The position numbers and the translations under genes are program-made. Shown one piece after another: positions 1 to 10,173 of a stretch of DNA of 64,000 bases. This DNA comes from Neorhizobium vignae (GTDB taxonomy: Bacteria; Pseudomonadota; Alphaproteobacteria; Rhizobiales; Rhizobiaceae): positions 62,001 through 126,000 of the forward strand of contig NZ_JNNU01000005.1 of NCBI RefSeq assembly GCF_000732195.1, in the 5' to 3' direction. The notes beneath the pieces are model-generated. The model was not told where the DNA came from. It was given only the letters and a program-made list of their open reading frames with translations, and searched no databases. How positions within the stretch are numbered: position 1 is the stretch's first letter; each line of letters opens with the position of its first letter.

Positions 1-50
1 CGCGCTTGTCGCAGCCCCGGTAACGGTTAAGGATCACGCGACACTATAAA

Positions 51-77
51 CAAGGCTTAACCGCCTTGTTTTTTTTT
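51..77 (+). terminator. Rho-independent terminator of an upstream gene
   Basis: A perfect 6-bp stem (CAAGGC / GCCTTG) with a TTAACC loop is followed directly by nine T residues on the plus strand. It should end a plus-strand transcript entering from before position 1, convergent with the DUF1467 gene. No coding region from 1 to 186 can be supported. Confidence 0.75.
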
Positions 78-186
78 GCTTTCTCGCCAGTCCGCAGGGT
101 CACGGGTGTGCCTTCGCCGCCGCTCCTATGCCCGCAAATCATGACAGGGGAATGACAGGCACCGATGCCTGCCTTATTCGTGGGCG

Positions 187-456
187 TCAGTCGAAAGTCG
201 GCACGATGACGGGAATATCGGCAATGCCGACGCCGAAATAGGCGGATGCAACGTAATAGCCCACGTAGATCAGCGACGAGATCACCGTCGTCAGCAGGAT
301 GACACGGCCGCCGCGAAACCGGGACGGGGCGCTTTCCACAGTCCCGTTGGTCACCTCGCCGTCTTCCTGCTGGCTGCGATAGCCGAGCGGAAGGACGATG
401 AAGAGCACGGTCCACCAGATGATGAAGTAGATGGCGGCAACCGTCAAAAGCGGCAT
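187..456 (-). CDS. DUF1467 family small membrane protein
   Basis: An 89-residue protein with two hydrophobic segments (about residues 4-26 and 53-75) joined by a short polar loop rich in Q, E and D. Size, topology and the start MPLLTVAAIYFIIWW match the DUF1467 family of small inner-membrane proteins, whose role is unknown. It is the last gene in the window of the minus-strand run nuo-birA-rnj-mce and lies 101 bp after mce. In other alphaproteobacteria this gene often sits between mce and proS (recalled synteny). No catalytic motif is visible. Confidence 0.8.
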   Translation of the reverse strand: MPLLTVAAIYFIIWWTVLFIVLPLGYRSQQEDGEVTNGTVESAPSRFRGGRVILLTTVISSLIYVGYYVASAYFGVGIADIPVIVPTFD

Positions 457-557
457 GGTTTCGACTCGCTTCCGGTTCGAAGAATTGGCGCCTTATAGGC
501 CTAAAGGCCGCCAAGCTCAAACCTGCATGCCCGGACGTGATGTCACAGTGGCGGGGT

Positions 558-962
558 TCAGACCTGTTCCAGCTCGACCAGGGTGCCGTTGAAGTCCTTC
601 GGATGCAGGAAAAGCACAGGTTTTCCATGGGCTCCGATCTTCGGATTGCCGTCTCCGAGGACACGGGCACCGACCGCCTTCAGCTTGTCGCGAACGGCGA
701 TGATATCGTCCACCTCATAGCAGATATGATGCATGCCGCCGGACGGGTTCTTCTCGAGGAAGGCCGCGATCGGCGAATCGGGCCCGAGCGGCTCGAGCAG
801 TTCCACCTTGGTGTTGGGAAGTTCGACGAAGACCACGGTGACGCCATGCTCCGGCAAGGCCTGGGCCTGGGAGACGCGGGCGCCGAGCGTATCGCGATAG
901 GTCGTGGTCGCGCTGCCAAGATCCGGCACGGCGATGGCGATGTGATTGACGCGTCCGAGCAT
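558..962 (-). CDS. mce: Methylmalonyl-CoA epimerase
   Basis: A 134-residue protein of the vicinal-oxygen-chelate (glyoxalase) fold, the usual length for this enzyme. It interconverts (R)- and (S)-methylmalonyl-CoA in propionyl-CoA breakdown, in the cytoplasm. The N-terminus (NHIAIAVPDL) carries the first metal-ligand His (H7), and the second repeat contains the GGMHHICYEVDDI stretch typical of the family, with the C-terminal ETLV-type strand here reading GTLVELEQV. It follows rnj on the same strand after a 153-bp gap holding a palindromic repeat, so it may have its own promoter or be read through from rnj. The ATG is followed at once by the conserved fold, which supports this start. Confidence 0.93.
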   Translation of the reverse strand: MLGRVNHIAIAVPDLGSATTTYRDTLGARVSQAQALPEHGVTVVFVELPNTKVELLEPLGPDSPIAAFLEKNPSGGMHHICYEVDDIIAVRDKLKAVGARVLGDGNPKIGAHGKPVLFLHPKDFNGTLVELEQV

Positions 963-1021
963 GTTTGTCCTCCCGAGTATGTGCTATGGAAAACGGAAAA
1001 GGCTGCCGAATTGCCCGGCAA

Positions 1022-1070
1022 TACCCCCTCTGCCCTGCCGGGCATCTCCCCCTCAAGGGGGGAGATCGCC
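1022..1070. repeat. Dispersed palindromic intergenic repeat, one copy
   Basis: The 153-bp space between rnj and mce holds two abutting palindromes: TGCCC-TG-CCGGGCA and ATCTCCCCC-TCAAG-GGGGGAGAT. This matches, from memory, a family of short palindromic intergenic elements common in Rhizobiales genomes. Only one copy is visible in this window, so its repeat status rests on family knowledge. Folded in the rnj-mce transcript it would form two hairpins and could affect mRNA stability. Confidence 0.55.
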
Positions 1071-1115
1071 CCGCGGCCTGTCCCTATTCCAAAGTCCCCG
1101 CGACCTCTCCGTCCC

Positions 1116-2783
1116 TCAGAGACGGGTTACGAACACCGTCACGATCGGTTTCTTGCCCCAGGCCTCGTTGGCGGTGGAGCGGACGGCGCGGCGGATGGCC
1201 TCGCGGACCATGTCGAGATCCTTGCGGCGGGCACGCGGGATGCTTTCAACGGCGCCGAGCACGGCGTCGTAAAGCGTATCCTCCATGTCCTCACCCTCGT
1301 CGTCGAATTCCGGCAGACCGAAGGCGATGAGATCGGGATCGGTCACGAAGTCATAGCGGGTGTCGAGCAGGACGTTAATGGAAACATGGCCGACGAAGGA
1401 GAGCTTGCGGCGGTCGCCGATGCCCATTTCCTCGAAATCGCCGATCAGCTTGCCGTCCTTGAAGATACGCCCATGCGGCGCTTCGCCGATCACCTCGGCC
1501 GGGCCGGGCGCAAGACGCAGAATATCGCCGTTGCGGACCCGCGGAATGGTCTTGATGCCGGCGGAGGCTCCGAGTTCGGCCTGGGCCGTCAGGTGAGCCG
1601 CTTCGCCGTGGACCGGAACGAGGATCTGCGGGCGGGTCCATTCGTACATCTGCACCAGTTCGCTGCGGCGCGGGTGGCCGGAGACGTGGACGAGCGCGTC
1701 GCTGTCGGTGACGATCTTGATACCCTGCTCGATCAGGCCGTTCTTGATCTCGATGATCGCCTTCTCGTTGCCGGGAATGGTACGCGAGGAAAAGACCACC
1801 GTATCGCCCGATGTCAGCGCCACATGGCGCATCTCGTCGCGGGCGATCTTGGCGAGTGCCGCGCGCGGCTCGCCCTGGCTGCCGGTCAGGATCACGACGA
1901 TCTTGTCGCGCGGGATATAGCCGTATTCGTCCTCGGCGATGAAGGGTTTGAGGCCTTCCATGATGCCGATGTCGCGGGCAACGCCGACGACGCGCTTCAG
2001 CGAAGAACCGAGCAGCAGCACTTCGCGGCCTGCAGCGTCCGCGGCCTGGGCGATCGAGCGGATGCGGCCGACATTCGACGAGAAGGTGGTGATCGCCACC
2101 CTGCCCTCGGCCGCCTCGATGATCTGGCGCAGGCCCTCGGAGACTTCCTCTTCCGATGGCGAAACGCCCTCGCGCATGGAATTGGTGCTGTCGCACATCA
2201 GCGCCAGCACGCCCTCGTCGCCGATCTTGCGGAAGCGCGCCTCGTCGGTGAACGGTCCGAGAGACGGCGCATGGTCGATCTTCCAGTCGCCGGTATGGAC
2301 GACATTGCCGAGCGGGGTGCGGATCACCAGCGACATCGGCTCGGGGATCGAGTGGTTGACGCCGATCGCCTCGATCTCGAACGGGCCGATATTGATGCGG
2401 TCGCCGGCCTTGAAGATCGTCACCGGAATTTCGGCGCGCGAACCTTCGTAGTTGCGTTTCGCCTCCAGCATGCCGGCTGTGAACGGCGAGGCGTAGACGG
2501 GCACGTTGAGGCCCGGCCACAGGTCGTTCATGGCGCCGTAATGGTCCTCATGCGCATGGGTGATGATCATCGCCTTGAGATGGCTGCGCTGGCTGGCGAG
2601 AAAGCGGATATCCGGCAGCACGAGATCGACGCCCGGCAGCTCCGGCCCCGGAAAGGTCACGCCGCAATCGACCATGATCCACTGGCGCTTCTCCGGCGTC
2701 CCATAGCCGTAGAGGGCGAGGTTCATGCCGATCTCGCCCACGCCGCCAAGCGGCAGAAACACCAGTTCTTCTTGGTTTGCCAT
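1116..2783 (-). CDS. rnj: Ribonuclease J
   Basis: A 555-residue metallo-beta-lactamase/beta-CASP nuclease that carries out 5'-3' exonucleolytic and endonucleolytic RNA processing in the cytoplasm. The zinc motif HAHEDH is at residues 76-81. The beta-CASP domain follows (about 210-350), and the VHVSGHPRRSEL segment near residue 370 is the RNase J signature. The length is normal for the family. The gene starts 9 bp after the birA stop, so the two are almost certainly cotranscribed. The proximal first residues (MANQEELVFLPLGGVGEIG) are conserved in rhizobial RNase J, which supports the start. In rhizobia this enzyme contributes to 16S rRNA 5'-end maturation (literature knowledge). Confidence 0.96.
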   Translation of the reverse strand: MANQEELVFLPLGGVGEIGMNLALYGYGTPEKRQWIMVDCGVTFPGPELPGVDLVLPDIRFLASQRSHLKAMIITHAHEDHYGAMNDLWPGLNVPVYASPFTAGMLEAKRNYEGSRAEIPVTIFKAGDRINIGPFEIEAIGVNHSIPEPMSLVIRTPLGNVVHTGDWKIDHAPSLGPFTDEARFRKIGDEGVLALMCDSTNSMREGVSPSEEEVSEGLRQIIEAAEGRVAITTFSSNVGRIRSIAQAADAAGREVLLLGSSLKRVVGVARDIGIMEGLKPFIAEDEYGYIPRDKIVVILTGSQGEPRAALAKIARDEMRHVALTSGDTVVFSSRTIPGNEKAIIEIKNGLIEQGIKIVTDSDALVHVSGHPRRSELVQMYEWTRPQILVPVHGEAAHLTAQAELGASAGIKTIPRVRNGDILRLAPGPAEVIGEAPHGRIFKDGKLIGDFEEMGIGDRRKLSFVGHVSINVLLDTRYDFVTDPDLIAFGLPEFDDEGEDMEDTLYDAVLGAVESIPRARRKDLDMVREAIRRAVRSTANEAWGKKPIVTVFVTRL

Positions 2784-2792
2784 TTTCTTTGT

Positions 2793-3563
2793 CTATTCCA
2801 TTCCTTGAAAAAATACATCACCGGCGGCGATCGACATCAACGCGCCCAATCCGGTGTCGAGCAGCAGGAATCCCTTGTCATCGATACCTGCGAATGTGCC
2901 AACAAGCGAGCGATCCGGCAGGTTCACGGTGATTTTTTCACCGATACCGCAAGCAACTTCGCGCCAGCGCCGGCTGATTTCGGGCGTGCCCCGGCCCTCA
3001 TCCCAGGATTCCAGAACAACTGCCATCTCCCTGAAAAGATGCGCGAAAAGCTCTTCCGACGAGATGTTGGCGCCGTGGTCGGCAAGCCGGGTCACCGCGT
3101 AAGTCGCACTGTCGGGCATATGGCGGATATTGATGCCGATGCCGATGACGAGCGCGCGGCGGCCATCCGGCAATCCCTCGCCTTCCAGCAGAATACCACA
3201 GGTCTTCTTGCGGCCGATCAGGATATCGTTCGGCCATTTGACATCGAGCGGCTCGCCGCCCGGCGGCAGAACGGACCTGATCGCGGCATGAACCGCGACT
3301 GCCACGGCGAGCGGCAAAGAGCCGATCCTTTCCGGCGGCGCAGGATCGATCAGCAGCAGCGATGCGTAGAGATTGCCGGGTTCCGACGTCCAGGCCCGGC
3401 CCCGCCGACCACGGCCGGCGAGCTGGCGCGTCGCGGTCAGCCACAACAAACCGGAATCGCCCGTGCGAGCGCGGGCGAGACATTCGCTATTGGTGGATCC
3501 GACTTCGTCGAGCGCCTCGTGGCGGAACGCATCGAGCGAGAAACGGCCCCTTGCTCCCGGCAT
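2793..3563 (-). CDS. birA: Biotin--[acetyl-CoA-carboxylase] ligase, class I
   Basis: A 256-residue monofunctional biotin protein ligase that activates biotin with ATP and attaches it to biotin carboxyl carrier proteins. The biotinyl-AMP loop GRGRRGR is at residues 50-56, the catalytic lysine sits in DVKWPNDI (K109), and GILLEGE follows. There is no N-terminal winged helix, so it is not expected to act as the bio repressor. The frame stays open upstream into nuoN, but the ATG at 3561-3563, 2 bp after the nuoN stop, gives the normal family length. The tight spacing implies translational coupling to nuoN. Confidence 0.94.
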   Translation of the reverse strand: MPGARGRFSLDAFRHEALDEVGSTNSECLARARTGDSGLLWLTATRQLAGRGRRGRAWTSEPGNLYASLLLIDPAPPERIGSLPLAVAVAVHAAIRSVLPPGGEPLDVKWPNDILIGRKKTCGILLEGEGLPDGRRALVIGIGINIRHMPDSATYAVTRLADHGANISSEELFAHLFREMAVVLESWDEGRGTPEISRRWREVACGIGEKITVNLPDRSLVGTFAGIDDKGFLLLDTGLGALMSIAAGDVFFQGME

Positions 3564-3565
3564 TC

Positions 3566-5008
3566 TCAGAAGAAGGACTTCGCGGCGGCACTTGCCGCCG
3601 TGCCGATCGGCCCGCCGATCAGCACATAGGCCGTGACGAACAGACCGGAGAGGCCGAACACCAGGCGCAGTTCGCCGGAGATGCGGGCAAACTCGCCCTT
3701 GGCTTCGTCGAACCACATCAGCTTGACGATGCGTAGGTAGTAGTAGGCGCCGACGACCGACGAAAGCACGCCGATGACGGCCAGCGCATAGAGCTTGGCT
3801 TCGATCGCCGCGACGAACACGAAATACTTGGCGAAGAAGCCAGCGAGCGGCGGGATGCCGGCCATCGAGAACATCAACGCAGTCAGCACCACCGCCATGA
3901 AGGGCTTGGTGGACGACAGGCCGGCGAGATCGTCGACATTCTCGACGTTTTCACCGTCCTTGCGGCGCATCGCCATGATGCAGGCAAAGGTGCCGAGCGT
4001 CATGACCATGTAGATGGTCATGTAGAGGACGACGCCGGAGACCCCCGTCTCGGAGCCGGCGGCAAGGCCGACAAGCGCGTAGCCCATGTGGCCGATCGAG
4101 GAATAGGCCATCAGTCGCTTGATGTTGCGCTGGCCGATCGCGGCGAACGAGCCGAGCAGCATGGACGCGATCGACACGAAAACGATGATCTGGCGCCAGT
4201 CGGCAACGATCGGCAGGAAGGCGTCGGAGACGATGCGCACGAGGATTGCCATGGCGGCCACCTTCGGGCCAGCTGCGAAGAAGGCGGTGACCGGGGTCGG
4301 TGCGCCTTCATAAACGTCCGGCGTCCACATGTGGAACGGCACGGCGGAGATCTTGAAGCAGGCGCCGGCAAGCACGAAGACCATGCCGAAGATCAAGCCG
4401 AGGCCGCGGGTCTCGGCCGAAAGAACCTTGGCGATGCCTTCGAAGCCGGTATTGCCGGTGAAGCCGTAGACCAGCGACATGCCGTACAGCATCATGCCGG
4501 AGGAGAGCGCACCGAGGACGAAGTATTTCAGGCCGGCTTCGGTCGAGCGCAGGCTGTCCCGGTTGAAGGCGGCGATGACGTAGAGCGCCAGCGACATCAG
4601 TTCCAGCGCGAGATAGAAGGCGATCAGGTCGTTCGCCGAGATCAAGAGCAGCATGCCGAGCGTCGAGAGAACCAGCAGGACCGGGAACTCGAAGCGGTTG
4701 AGCTGATCCGACTTCGCATGGCCGACCGACATGACCATGGCGGTGATCGAGCCGACCAGCGCGAGCACCTTCATGAAACGGCCGAAGGCGTCGAGCTTGA
4801 AGGCGCCGCCATAGGCCACGCCCTCGCCGGGCATGAAGATCAGCCAGAGGCCGGCGACCGCCAGCAGTGCGACCGCAAGCCCCGTCACCGTCGGCGCGGA
4901 CTTGTCGCCGGAGAAGACGCCGATCATCAGAAGAGCGAGCGCGCCCACGGCCAGGATGATCTCCGGCATCGAGAGCTGCAGGCTTAGGGAGAGAATTTCA
5001 GCGGTCAT
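3566..5008 (-). CDS. nuoN: NADH-quinone oxidoreductase subunit N
   Basis: A 480-residue, highly hydrophobic antiporter-like subunit of the complex I membrane arm, with about 14 membrane segments. It carries the Proton_antipo_M domain with the conserved glutamate and lysine positions of the proton channel (for example the [10 protein letters not shown] region near residue 140 and the [19 protein letters not shown] segment near 220-240). It is the last structural nuo gene, 18 bp after nuoM, and is followed within 2 bp by birA. Confidence 0.97.
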   Translation of the reverse strand: MTAEILSLSLQLSMPEIILAVGALALLMIGVFSGDKSAPTVTGLAVALLAVAGLWLIFMPGEGVAYGGAFKLDAFGRFMKVLALVGSITAMVMSVGHAKSDQLNRFEFPVLLVLSTLGMLLLISANDLIAFYLALELMSLALYVIAAFNRDSLRSTEAGLKYFVLGALSSGMMLYGMSLVYGFTGNTGFEGIAKVLSAETRGLGLIFGMVFVLAGACFKISAVPFHMWTPDVYEGAPTPVTAFFAAGPKVAAMAILVRIVSDAFLPIVADWRQIIVFVSIASMLLGSFAAIGQRNIKRLMAYSSIGHMGYALVGLAAGSETGVSGVVLYMTIYMVMTLGTFACIMAMRRKDGENVENVDDLAGLSSTKPFMAVVLTALMFSMAGIPPLAGFFAKYFVFVAAIEAKLYALAVIGVLSSVVGAYYYLRIVKLMWFDEAKGEFARISGELRLVFGLSGLFVTAYVLIGGPIGTAASAAAKSFF

Positions 5009-5026
5009 GTCCAGTCGTGTCCCGTC

Positions 5027-6538
5027 TCAGTGCACGTTGAGTGCAAGGTCTTTCGCCGCTGCCAGGGCTGCGGAATAATTGTTCACCAGCAGATCTACCG
5101 ATGCTGCCGTCGCATCGAAGATCGGTGCCGGATAGAAGCCGTAGAAGATGGTGAGCGCGATCAGCGGATAGAGGATGAGCTTTTCGCGGCCGGAAAGGTC
5201 GAGCAGGCCCTTGAGGCTTTCCTTCTCGAGTGCCCCGAAAATCACCCGGCGATAGAGCCAGAGCGCGTAGGAGGCCGAGAGGATGACGCCGGTCGCGGCA
5301 AACAGGGCGACCCAGGTGTTGACCCGGAAGACGCCGATGATCGTCAGGAATTCGCCGACGAAGCCGGAGGTGCCCGGCAGGCCGACATTGGCCATGGTGA
5401 AGATCATGAAGGCGACGGCGTATTTCGGCATGTTGTTGACGAGACCGCCATAAGCCGAAATCTCACGGGTGTGGAGACGGTCATAGACAACGCCGACGCA
5501 GAGGAAGAGCGCGCCCGAGACGATGCCGTGCGACAGCATCTGGAAGATCGCGCCCTGCACGCCCTGCACGTTCGCCGCAAAGATGCCCATGGTGACGTAG
5601 CCCATGTGGGCGACCGACGAATAGGCGATCAGCTTCTTGATGTCGTCCTGCATCATCGCCACCAGCGAGGTGTAGATGATGGCGATGACCGACAGCGCGA
5701 AGACCAGCGGCGCGAAATGTTCGGACGCGATCGGGAACATGGCGAGCGAGAAACGTATCATCCCGTAGCCGCCAAGCTTCAGCATGACGCCGGCAAGGAT
5801 GACCGAGCCTGCGGTCGGGGCCTGGACGTGCGCGTCCGGAAGCCAGGTATGAACCGGCCACATCGGCATCTTGACCGCGAAGGCCGCAAAGCAGGCGAGC
5901 CAGAGCCAGGTCTGCATGCCGGCCGGGAAGCCATATTTCAAGAGCGCGGTAATGTCTGTGGTGCCGGCCTGCCAGTACATGGCCATGATGGCGAGCATCA
6001 TCAGCACGGAACCGAGCAGCGTATAGAGGAAGAACTTGTAGGAGGCGTAGACGCGGTCCTTGCCGCCCCACACACCGATGATGACGAACATCGGGATGAG
6101 GGTCGCTTCGAAGAAGACGTAGAAGAGGACGACGTCGAGCGAAACGAAGACCCCGGTCATGACCACTTCCAGAAGCAGGAAGGCGATCATGTATTCCTTG
6201 AGGCGCTTTTCGATCGTGTTCCAGCTGGCGAGCACGCAGAAGGGCATCAGGAAGGTCGTCAGGATGACGAACAGCATGGAGATGCCGTCGACGCCGAGGT
6301 GGTAGGAAATGCCGGTGCCGAGCCAGTCATGCTTCTCGACCATCTGGAAGCCGGCATTCGAATTGTCGAAGCCGATCCAGATGAACAGCGAAACGATGAA
6401 GGTGAAAACCGTCGTGAACAGCGAGACGTTGAGGATGTTGCGGCGCCCGAAGGGGCCGTCCTCCCGTGTCAGAAGCAGCAACAGCACGCCGACCAGCGGC
6501 AGAAAGGTGACCGTCGAGAGAATTGGCCAGTCGGTCAT
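5027..6538 (-). CDS. nuoM: NADH-quinone oxidoreductase subunit M
   Basis: A 503-residue antiporter-like membrane subunit of complex I with the usual 14 or so membrane helices. Conserved channel segments are visible: the first-half glutamate in [12 protein letters not shown] and the helix-7 lysine region [19 protein letters not shown]. Its ATG overlaps the nuoL stop (TAATG), so translation is coupled. It lies between nuoL and nuoN in the standard order. Confidence 0.97.
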   Translation of the reverse strand: MTDWPILSTVTFLPLVGVLLLLLTREDGPFGRRNILNVSLFTTVFTFIVSLFIWIGFDNSNAGFQMVEKHDWLGTGISYHLGVDGISMLFVILTTFLMPFCVLASWNTIEKRLKEYMIAFLLLEVVMTGVFVSLDVVLFYVFFEATLIPMFVIIGVWGGKDRVYASYKFFLYTLLGSVLMMLAIMAMYWQAGTTDITALLKYGFPAGMQTWLWLACFAAFAVKMPMWPVHTWLPDAHVQAPTAGSVILAGVMLKLGGYGMIRFSLAMFPIASEHFAPLVFALSVIAIIYTSLVAMMQDDIKKLIAYSSVAHMGYVTMGIFAANVQGVQGAIFQMLSHGIVSGALFLCVGVVYDRLHTREISAYGGLVNNMPKYAVAFMIFTMANVGLPGTSGFVGEFLTIIGVFRVNTWVALFAATGVILSASYALWLYRRVIFGALEKESLKGLLDLSGREKLILYPLIALTIFYGFYPAPIFDATAASVDLLVNNYSAALAAAKDLALNVH

Positions 6539-8538
6539 TAGATCGAGCTCCCGAGCATCATCCAGGTGACGAGGGCGGCGATGCCGATCAGCATCGCGAA
6601 CGCGTAGTGATAGAGGTAACCGGACTGCAGCTTGACCACCCGGTTGGTGACGTCGACCACGCGGGCAGCAACGCCGTTCGGGCCGTAGGTATCGATGACG
6701 CCGACGTCACCCTTCTTCCACAGGAACCGGCCGAGCGCCTTGGCGGAGCGGACGAAGAGGAAGTCGTAGAGTTCGTCGAAATACCACTTGTTGAGCAGGA
6801 ACTCGTAGAGGACCTTCTGCGAAGCGGCGAGACGGCGGGGGGTCGACGGCGACTTGATGTAGAAATACCAGGCCGTGACGAAACCGACCGCCATGGCGAT
6901 GAAGGGGCTCCAGGCGACCAGGACCGGCACGTGATGGAACTCTTCGAGGATCTTGTTTTCCGGAAGCGTGAACAGTGCCCCCTTCCAGAATTCCGCATAT
7001 TCGTGGCCGAAGAAATAACCTTCGAACAGAACGCCGGCGAGAACCGCACCGGCGGCGAGGATATAGAGCGGCGCCAGCATGACCATCGGCGATTCATGCA
7101 CATGGTGCATCACGTCGGCGGAGGCGCGCGGCTTGCCGAAGAATGTCAGGAAAGCGAGACGCCAGGAGTAGAAGCTGGTGAACAGCGCGGCGATGACCAG
7201 AAGCGTGAAGGCAAAGCCCGCCGCCGCCGAATGGGACGAATAGGCGCTTTCGATGATCACGTCCTTGGAGAAGAAGCCGGCGAAACCGAACATGGTTCCC
7301 GGGATGCCGACGCCGGTCAGCGCAAGCGTGCCGATCGTCATCATCCAGAAGGTGACCGGGATGTGTTTGCGAAGACCGCCCATGTAGCGCATGTCCTGCT
7401 CGCCATCGACGGCATGGATGACCGAGCCGGCGCCAAGGAACAGCAGCGCCTTGAAGAAGGCGTGGGTGAAGAGGTGGAAGATCGCCGCGCCATAGGCCCC
7501 TACCCCGAGCGCCACGAACATGTAGCCGAGCTGCGAGCACGTCGAATAGGCGATGACGCGCTTGATGTCGTTCTGGACGAGGCCGACGGTCGCCGCAAAG
7601 AAGGCGGTGATCGCGCCGATGACGGTCACGACCAGCAGGGCGTTGGGCGACAGTTCGAAGATCGGCGACATGCGGGCGACGAGGAAGACGCCGGCGGTGA
7701 CCATGGTCGCGGCATGGATGAGTGCCGAAACCGGGGTCGGGCCTTCCATGGCGTCCGGAAGCCAGGTGTGCAGCAGGAACTGTGCCGACTTGCCCATCGC
7801 GCCCATGAACAGCAGCAGGCAGACGACGGTAACGGCGTTCGCCTTGTCGAGCGACATACCGAAGATGTTGACGACCGCCTGGGAGGCTTCCGGCGAGCCT
7901 GCGGCCGGAAGATAGGTGGCGGCAGCTGCGAAGATCGTCTCGAAGCTGATCGAGCCGAACAGCACGAAGACGCCGGCAATGCCGAGCACGAAACCGAAGT
8001 CGCCGACGCGGTTGACGATGAAGGCCTTCATCGCCGCGGCCGAGGCCGACGGCTTCTTGTACCAGAAGCCGATGAGCAGATAGGAGGCCAGACCGACGCC
8101 TTCCCAGCCGAAGAACATCTGGGCGAGGTTGTCCGACGTGATCAGCATCAGCATCGCGAAGGTGAACAGCGACAGGTAGGCGAAGAAGCGCGGGCGATGC
8201 GGATCGTGGTGCATGTAGCCGATCGAATAGACATGCACGAGCGTCGAGACGGTGTTGACGACGACGAACATGACCGCCGTCAGCGTGTCGACGCGGAACG
8301 CCCATTCAACGTCGATGCCGCCGGACTGGATCCAGCGCATGACCGGAACCTTGACCACCTCGCCTGCTTCGCCATGGGCGAGCGCGACGTTGAAGAAGAC
8401 GATCCAGGAGAGCACGGCGGCGATGATCATCAGGCCGCTGGTGACGTATTCGGACGCCTTTGCGCCAATCGAACGGCCGAACAGGCCGGCGACCAGGAAG
8501 CCGATCAGGGGTAGGAAGACGATTGCCTTGTAGATCAT
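6538..8538 (-). CDS. nuoL: NADH-quinone oxidoreductase subunit L
   Basis: A 666-residue distal proton-pumping subunit of complex I. It contains the NADH-ubiquinone N-terminal domain (about 65-115), the Proton_antipo_M core with [20 protein letters not shown] near residue 250, and the long C-terminal lateral helix that braces the membrane arm. Length is normal for an alphaproteobacterial NuoL. It starts 7 bp after nuoK and shares TAATG with nuoM. Confidence 0.97.
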   Translation of the reverse strand: MIYKAIVFLPLIGFLVAGLFGRSIGAKASEYVTSGLMIIAAVLSWIVFFNVALAHGEAGEVVKVPVMRWIQSGGIDVEWAFRVDTLTAVMFVVVNTVSTLVHVYSIGYMHHDPHRPRFFAYLSLFTFAMLMLITSDNLAQMFFGWEGVGLASYLLIGFWYKKPSASAAAMKAFIVNRVGDFGFVLGIAGVFVLFGSISFETIFAAAATYLPAAGSPEASQAVVNIFGMSLDKANAVTVVCLLLFMGAMGKSAQFLLHTWLPDAMEGPTPVSALIHAATMVTAGVFLVARMSPIFELSPNALLVVTVIGAITAFFAATVGLVQNDIKRVIAYSTCSQLGYMFVALGVGAYGAAIFHLFTHAFFKALLFLGAGSVIHAVDGEQDMRYMGGLRKHIPVTFWMMTIGTLALTGVGIPGTMFGFAGFFSKDVIIESAYSSHSAAAGFAFTLLVIAALFTSFYSWRLAFLTFFGKPRASADVMHHVHESPMVMLAPLYILAAGAVLAGVLFEGYFFGHEYAEFWKGALFTLPENKILEEFHHVPVLVAWSPFIAMAVGFVTAWYFYIKSPSTPRRLAASQKVLYEFLLNKWYFDELYDFLFVRSAKALGRFLWKKGDVGVIDTYGPNGVAARVVDVTNRVVKLQSGYLYHYAFAMLIGIAALVTWMMLGSSI

Positions 8539-8545
8539 GACCCGA

Positions 8546-8854
8546 TCAGCCCTTCATCATATTGACGTCTTCGACGGCGATCGAACCGCGGTTGCGGTAG
8601 AAGACGACGAGAATTGCAAGACCGATGGCCGCTTCGGCGGCAGCCACGGTCAGAATGAACAATGCGAAGACCTGGCCGACGATGTCGTTCAGGAAGGAGG
8701 AGAAGGCCACCATGTTCAGGTTGACCGAGAGCAGGATGAGCTCCACCGACATCAGGATGATGATGACGTTCTTGCGGTTCAGGAAGATCCCGAAGACGCC
8801 GAGCGTGAAGAGGATGGCGCTGACCGTGAGGTAGTGGGAAAGTCCGATTTCCAT
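8546..8854 (-). CDS. nuoK: NADH-quinone oxidoreductase subunit K
   Basis: A 102-residue membrane subunit with three transmembrane helices. The conserved buried glutamates are visible in helices 2 and 3 ([12 protein letters not shown] and [11 protein letters not shown]), as expected for this proton-pathway subunit. The frame stays open upstream into nuoJ, but the ATG of [12 protein letters not shown] at 8852-8854 gives the canonical NuoK length and N-terminus. It lies 22 bp after nuoJ. Confidence 0.97.
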   Translation of the reverse strand: MEIGLSHYLTVSAILFTLGVFGIFLNRKNVIIILMSVELILLSVNLNMVAFSSFLNDIVGQVFALFILTVAAAEAAIGLAILVVFYRNRGSIAVEDVNMMKG

Positions 8855-8876
8855 GTCTTTATTCCTTTTTCCCGCC

Positions 8877-9491
8877 TCAGACGCCCTGGCCCGGCTTGAC
8901 CTTGACCACTTCGACGGCTGTCGCCGGCGTGCGGGCCACCTGCTTCGAAACATCCTGTCGCTTGATATTGGTGCGGTGACGCAGGGTCAGCACGATCGCG
9001 CCGATCATCGCCACCAGAAGCACCAGGCCGGCGATCTGGAAGAAGTAGACGTAGTTCGTATAGAGCACGTCGCCGAGGGCTGCCGTGTTGGTGCGGGTTG
9101 CCGGGTTCGGGATCGGCATGGTGATCGCCTTGGCCGCTTCCGGCGTCAGCACGCTGCCACCGATGACGACCACCAGTTCGGCTGCGACGATCAGGCCGAC
9201 CAGCATGCCGATCGGCGCATATTGCAGCACGCCGGAGCGCAGTTCCGCAAAATCGATGTCGAGCATCATGACGACGAAGAGGAAGAGAACCGCAACCGCA
9301 CCGATATAGACGACCAGCAGGATCATCGCCAGGAATTCGGCGCCCGTCAGCAGGAAGAGACCGGCGGCGTTGAAGAAGACCAGGATGAGGAACAGCACCG
9401 AGTGCACCGGGTTCTTGGCCGAAATGACCATAAACGCCGACGCCACCGCGATGAACGCGAAGAGATAGAAGAAGATTGCCTGCAGACCCAT
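8877..9491 (-). CDS. nuoJ: NADH-quinone oxidoreductase subunit J
   Basis: A 204-residue complex I membrane subunit with five predicted hydrophobic helices in the first 175 residues. The conserved third-helix stretch [17 protein letters not shown], part of the quinone-coupled conformational switch region, is present near residues 62-78. The last 35 residues are polar and basic. A 144-bp gap to nuoI upstream contains nothing recognisable, an unusually long spacer for this operon. Confidence 0.96.
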   Translation of the reverse strand: MGLQAIFFYLFAFIAVASAFMVISAKNPVHSVLFLILVFFNAAGLFLLTGAEFLAMILLVVYIGAVAVLFLFVVMMLDIDFAELRSGVLQYAPIGMLVGLIVAAELVVVIGGSVLTPEAAKAITMPIPNPATRTNTAALGDVLYTNYVYFFQIAGLVLLVAMIGAIVLTLRHRTNIKRQDVSKQVARTPATAVEVVKVKPGQGV

Positions 9492-9635
9492 CGTGGTGCC
9501 TTTTCGTCCCTCACCGGGATCGGGGCGAATGCCCCTACCCGTCGAAACCCGGCCTTGTGATATGCGCCGGGCATTTCATCCAGATGTCACCGGTGCATTG
9601 CCCGCTGAGGGCGGCACCGGACAAATCACCCCGCC

Positions 9636-10127
9636 TCAGCGGTAGGGCGCATCGATTGCCATGTTGCGAGCGATTTCGCGCTCCCAGCGGTCGCCGTTTT
9701 CCAGCAGCCGCGCCTTGTCGAAATACAGTTCTTCGCGCGTCTCGGTCGAGAATTCGAAGTTCGGGCCTTCGACGATCGCATCCACCGGGCAGGCTTCCTG
9801 GCAGAAGCCGCAATAGATGCACTTCACCATGTCGATATCGTAACGCACCGTGCGGCGGGTACCGTCATTGCGGCGCGGGCCGGCCTCGATGGTGATCGCC
9901 TGGGCAGGACAGATCGCCTCGCAAAGCTTGCAGGCGATGCAGCGTTCCTCACCGTTCGGGTACCGGCGCAGCGCATGTTCGCCGCGGAAACGCGGGGAGA
10001 CCGGGCCCTTTTCGAACGGGTAGTTGATCGTCGCCTTCTGCTTGAAGAAGTAGCGCATCGACAGGAAAAATGCCCCGACGAACTCCTTCAGGAACAGCGA
10101 ATTCACGGCTTGGCCGAGACTTGCCAT
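9636..10127 (-). CDS. nuoI: NADH-quinone oxidoreductase subunit I
   Basis: A 163-residue ferredoxin-like subunit binding clusters N6a and N6b in the complex I connecting arm. Two complete 8Fe ferredoxin motifs are visible: [16 protein letters not shown] and [16 protein letters not shown]. The amphipathic N-terminal helix ([16 protein letters not shown]) that contacts the membrane arm is also present. Length and start are typical. It lies 46 bp after nuoH. Confidence 0.97.
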   Translation of the reverse strand: MASLGQAVNSLFLKEFVGAFFLSMRYFFKQKATINYPFEKGPVSPRFRGEHALRRYPNGEERCIACKLCEAICPAQAITIEAGPRRNDGTRRTVRYDIDMVKCIYCGFCQEACPVDAIVEGPNFEFSTETREELYFDKARLLENGDRWEREIARNMAIDAPYR

Positions 10128-10173
10128 CTTTATTCTCCAATGATGCCGGAAGCGTGGACGGACAGGGTCATGA

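Noticed and set aside
537..3629. 1,030-codon open frame on the plus strand opposite mce, rnj and birA
   Set aside because: It is antisense to three clear genes; composition is His/Arg/Asp-rich as expected for the mirror of GC-rich codons, and no domain is recognisable.
5030..8514. Long plus-strand frames opposite nuoM and nuoL
   Set aside because: These are antisense shadows of conserved membrane-protein genes, with repetitive charged residues and no family features.
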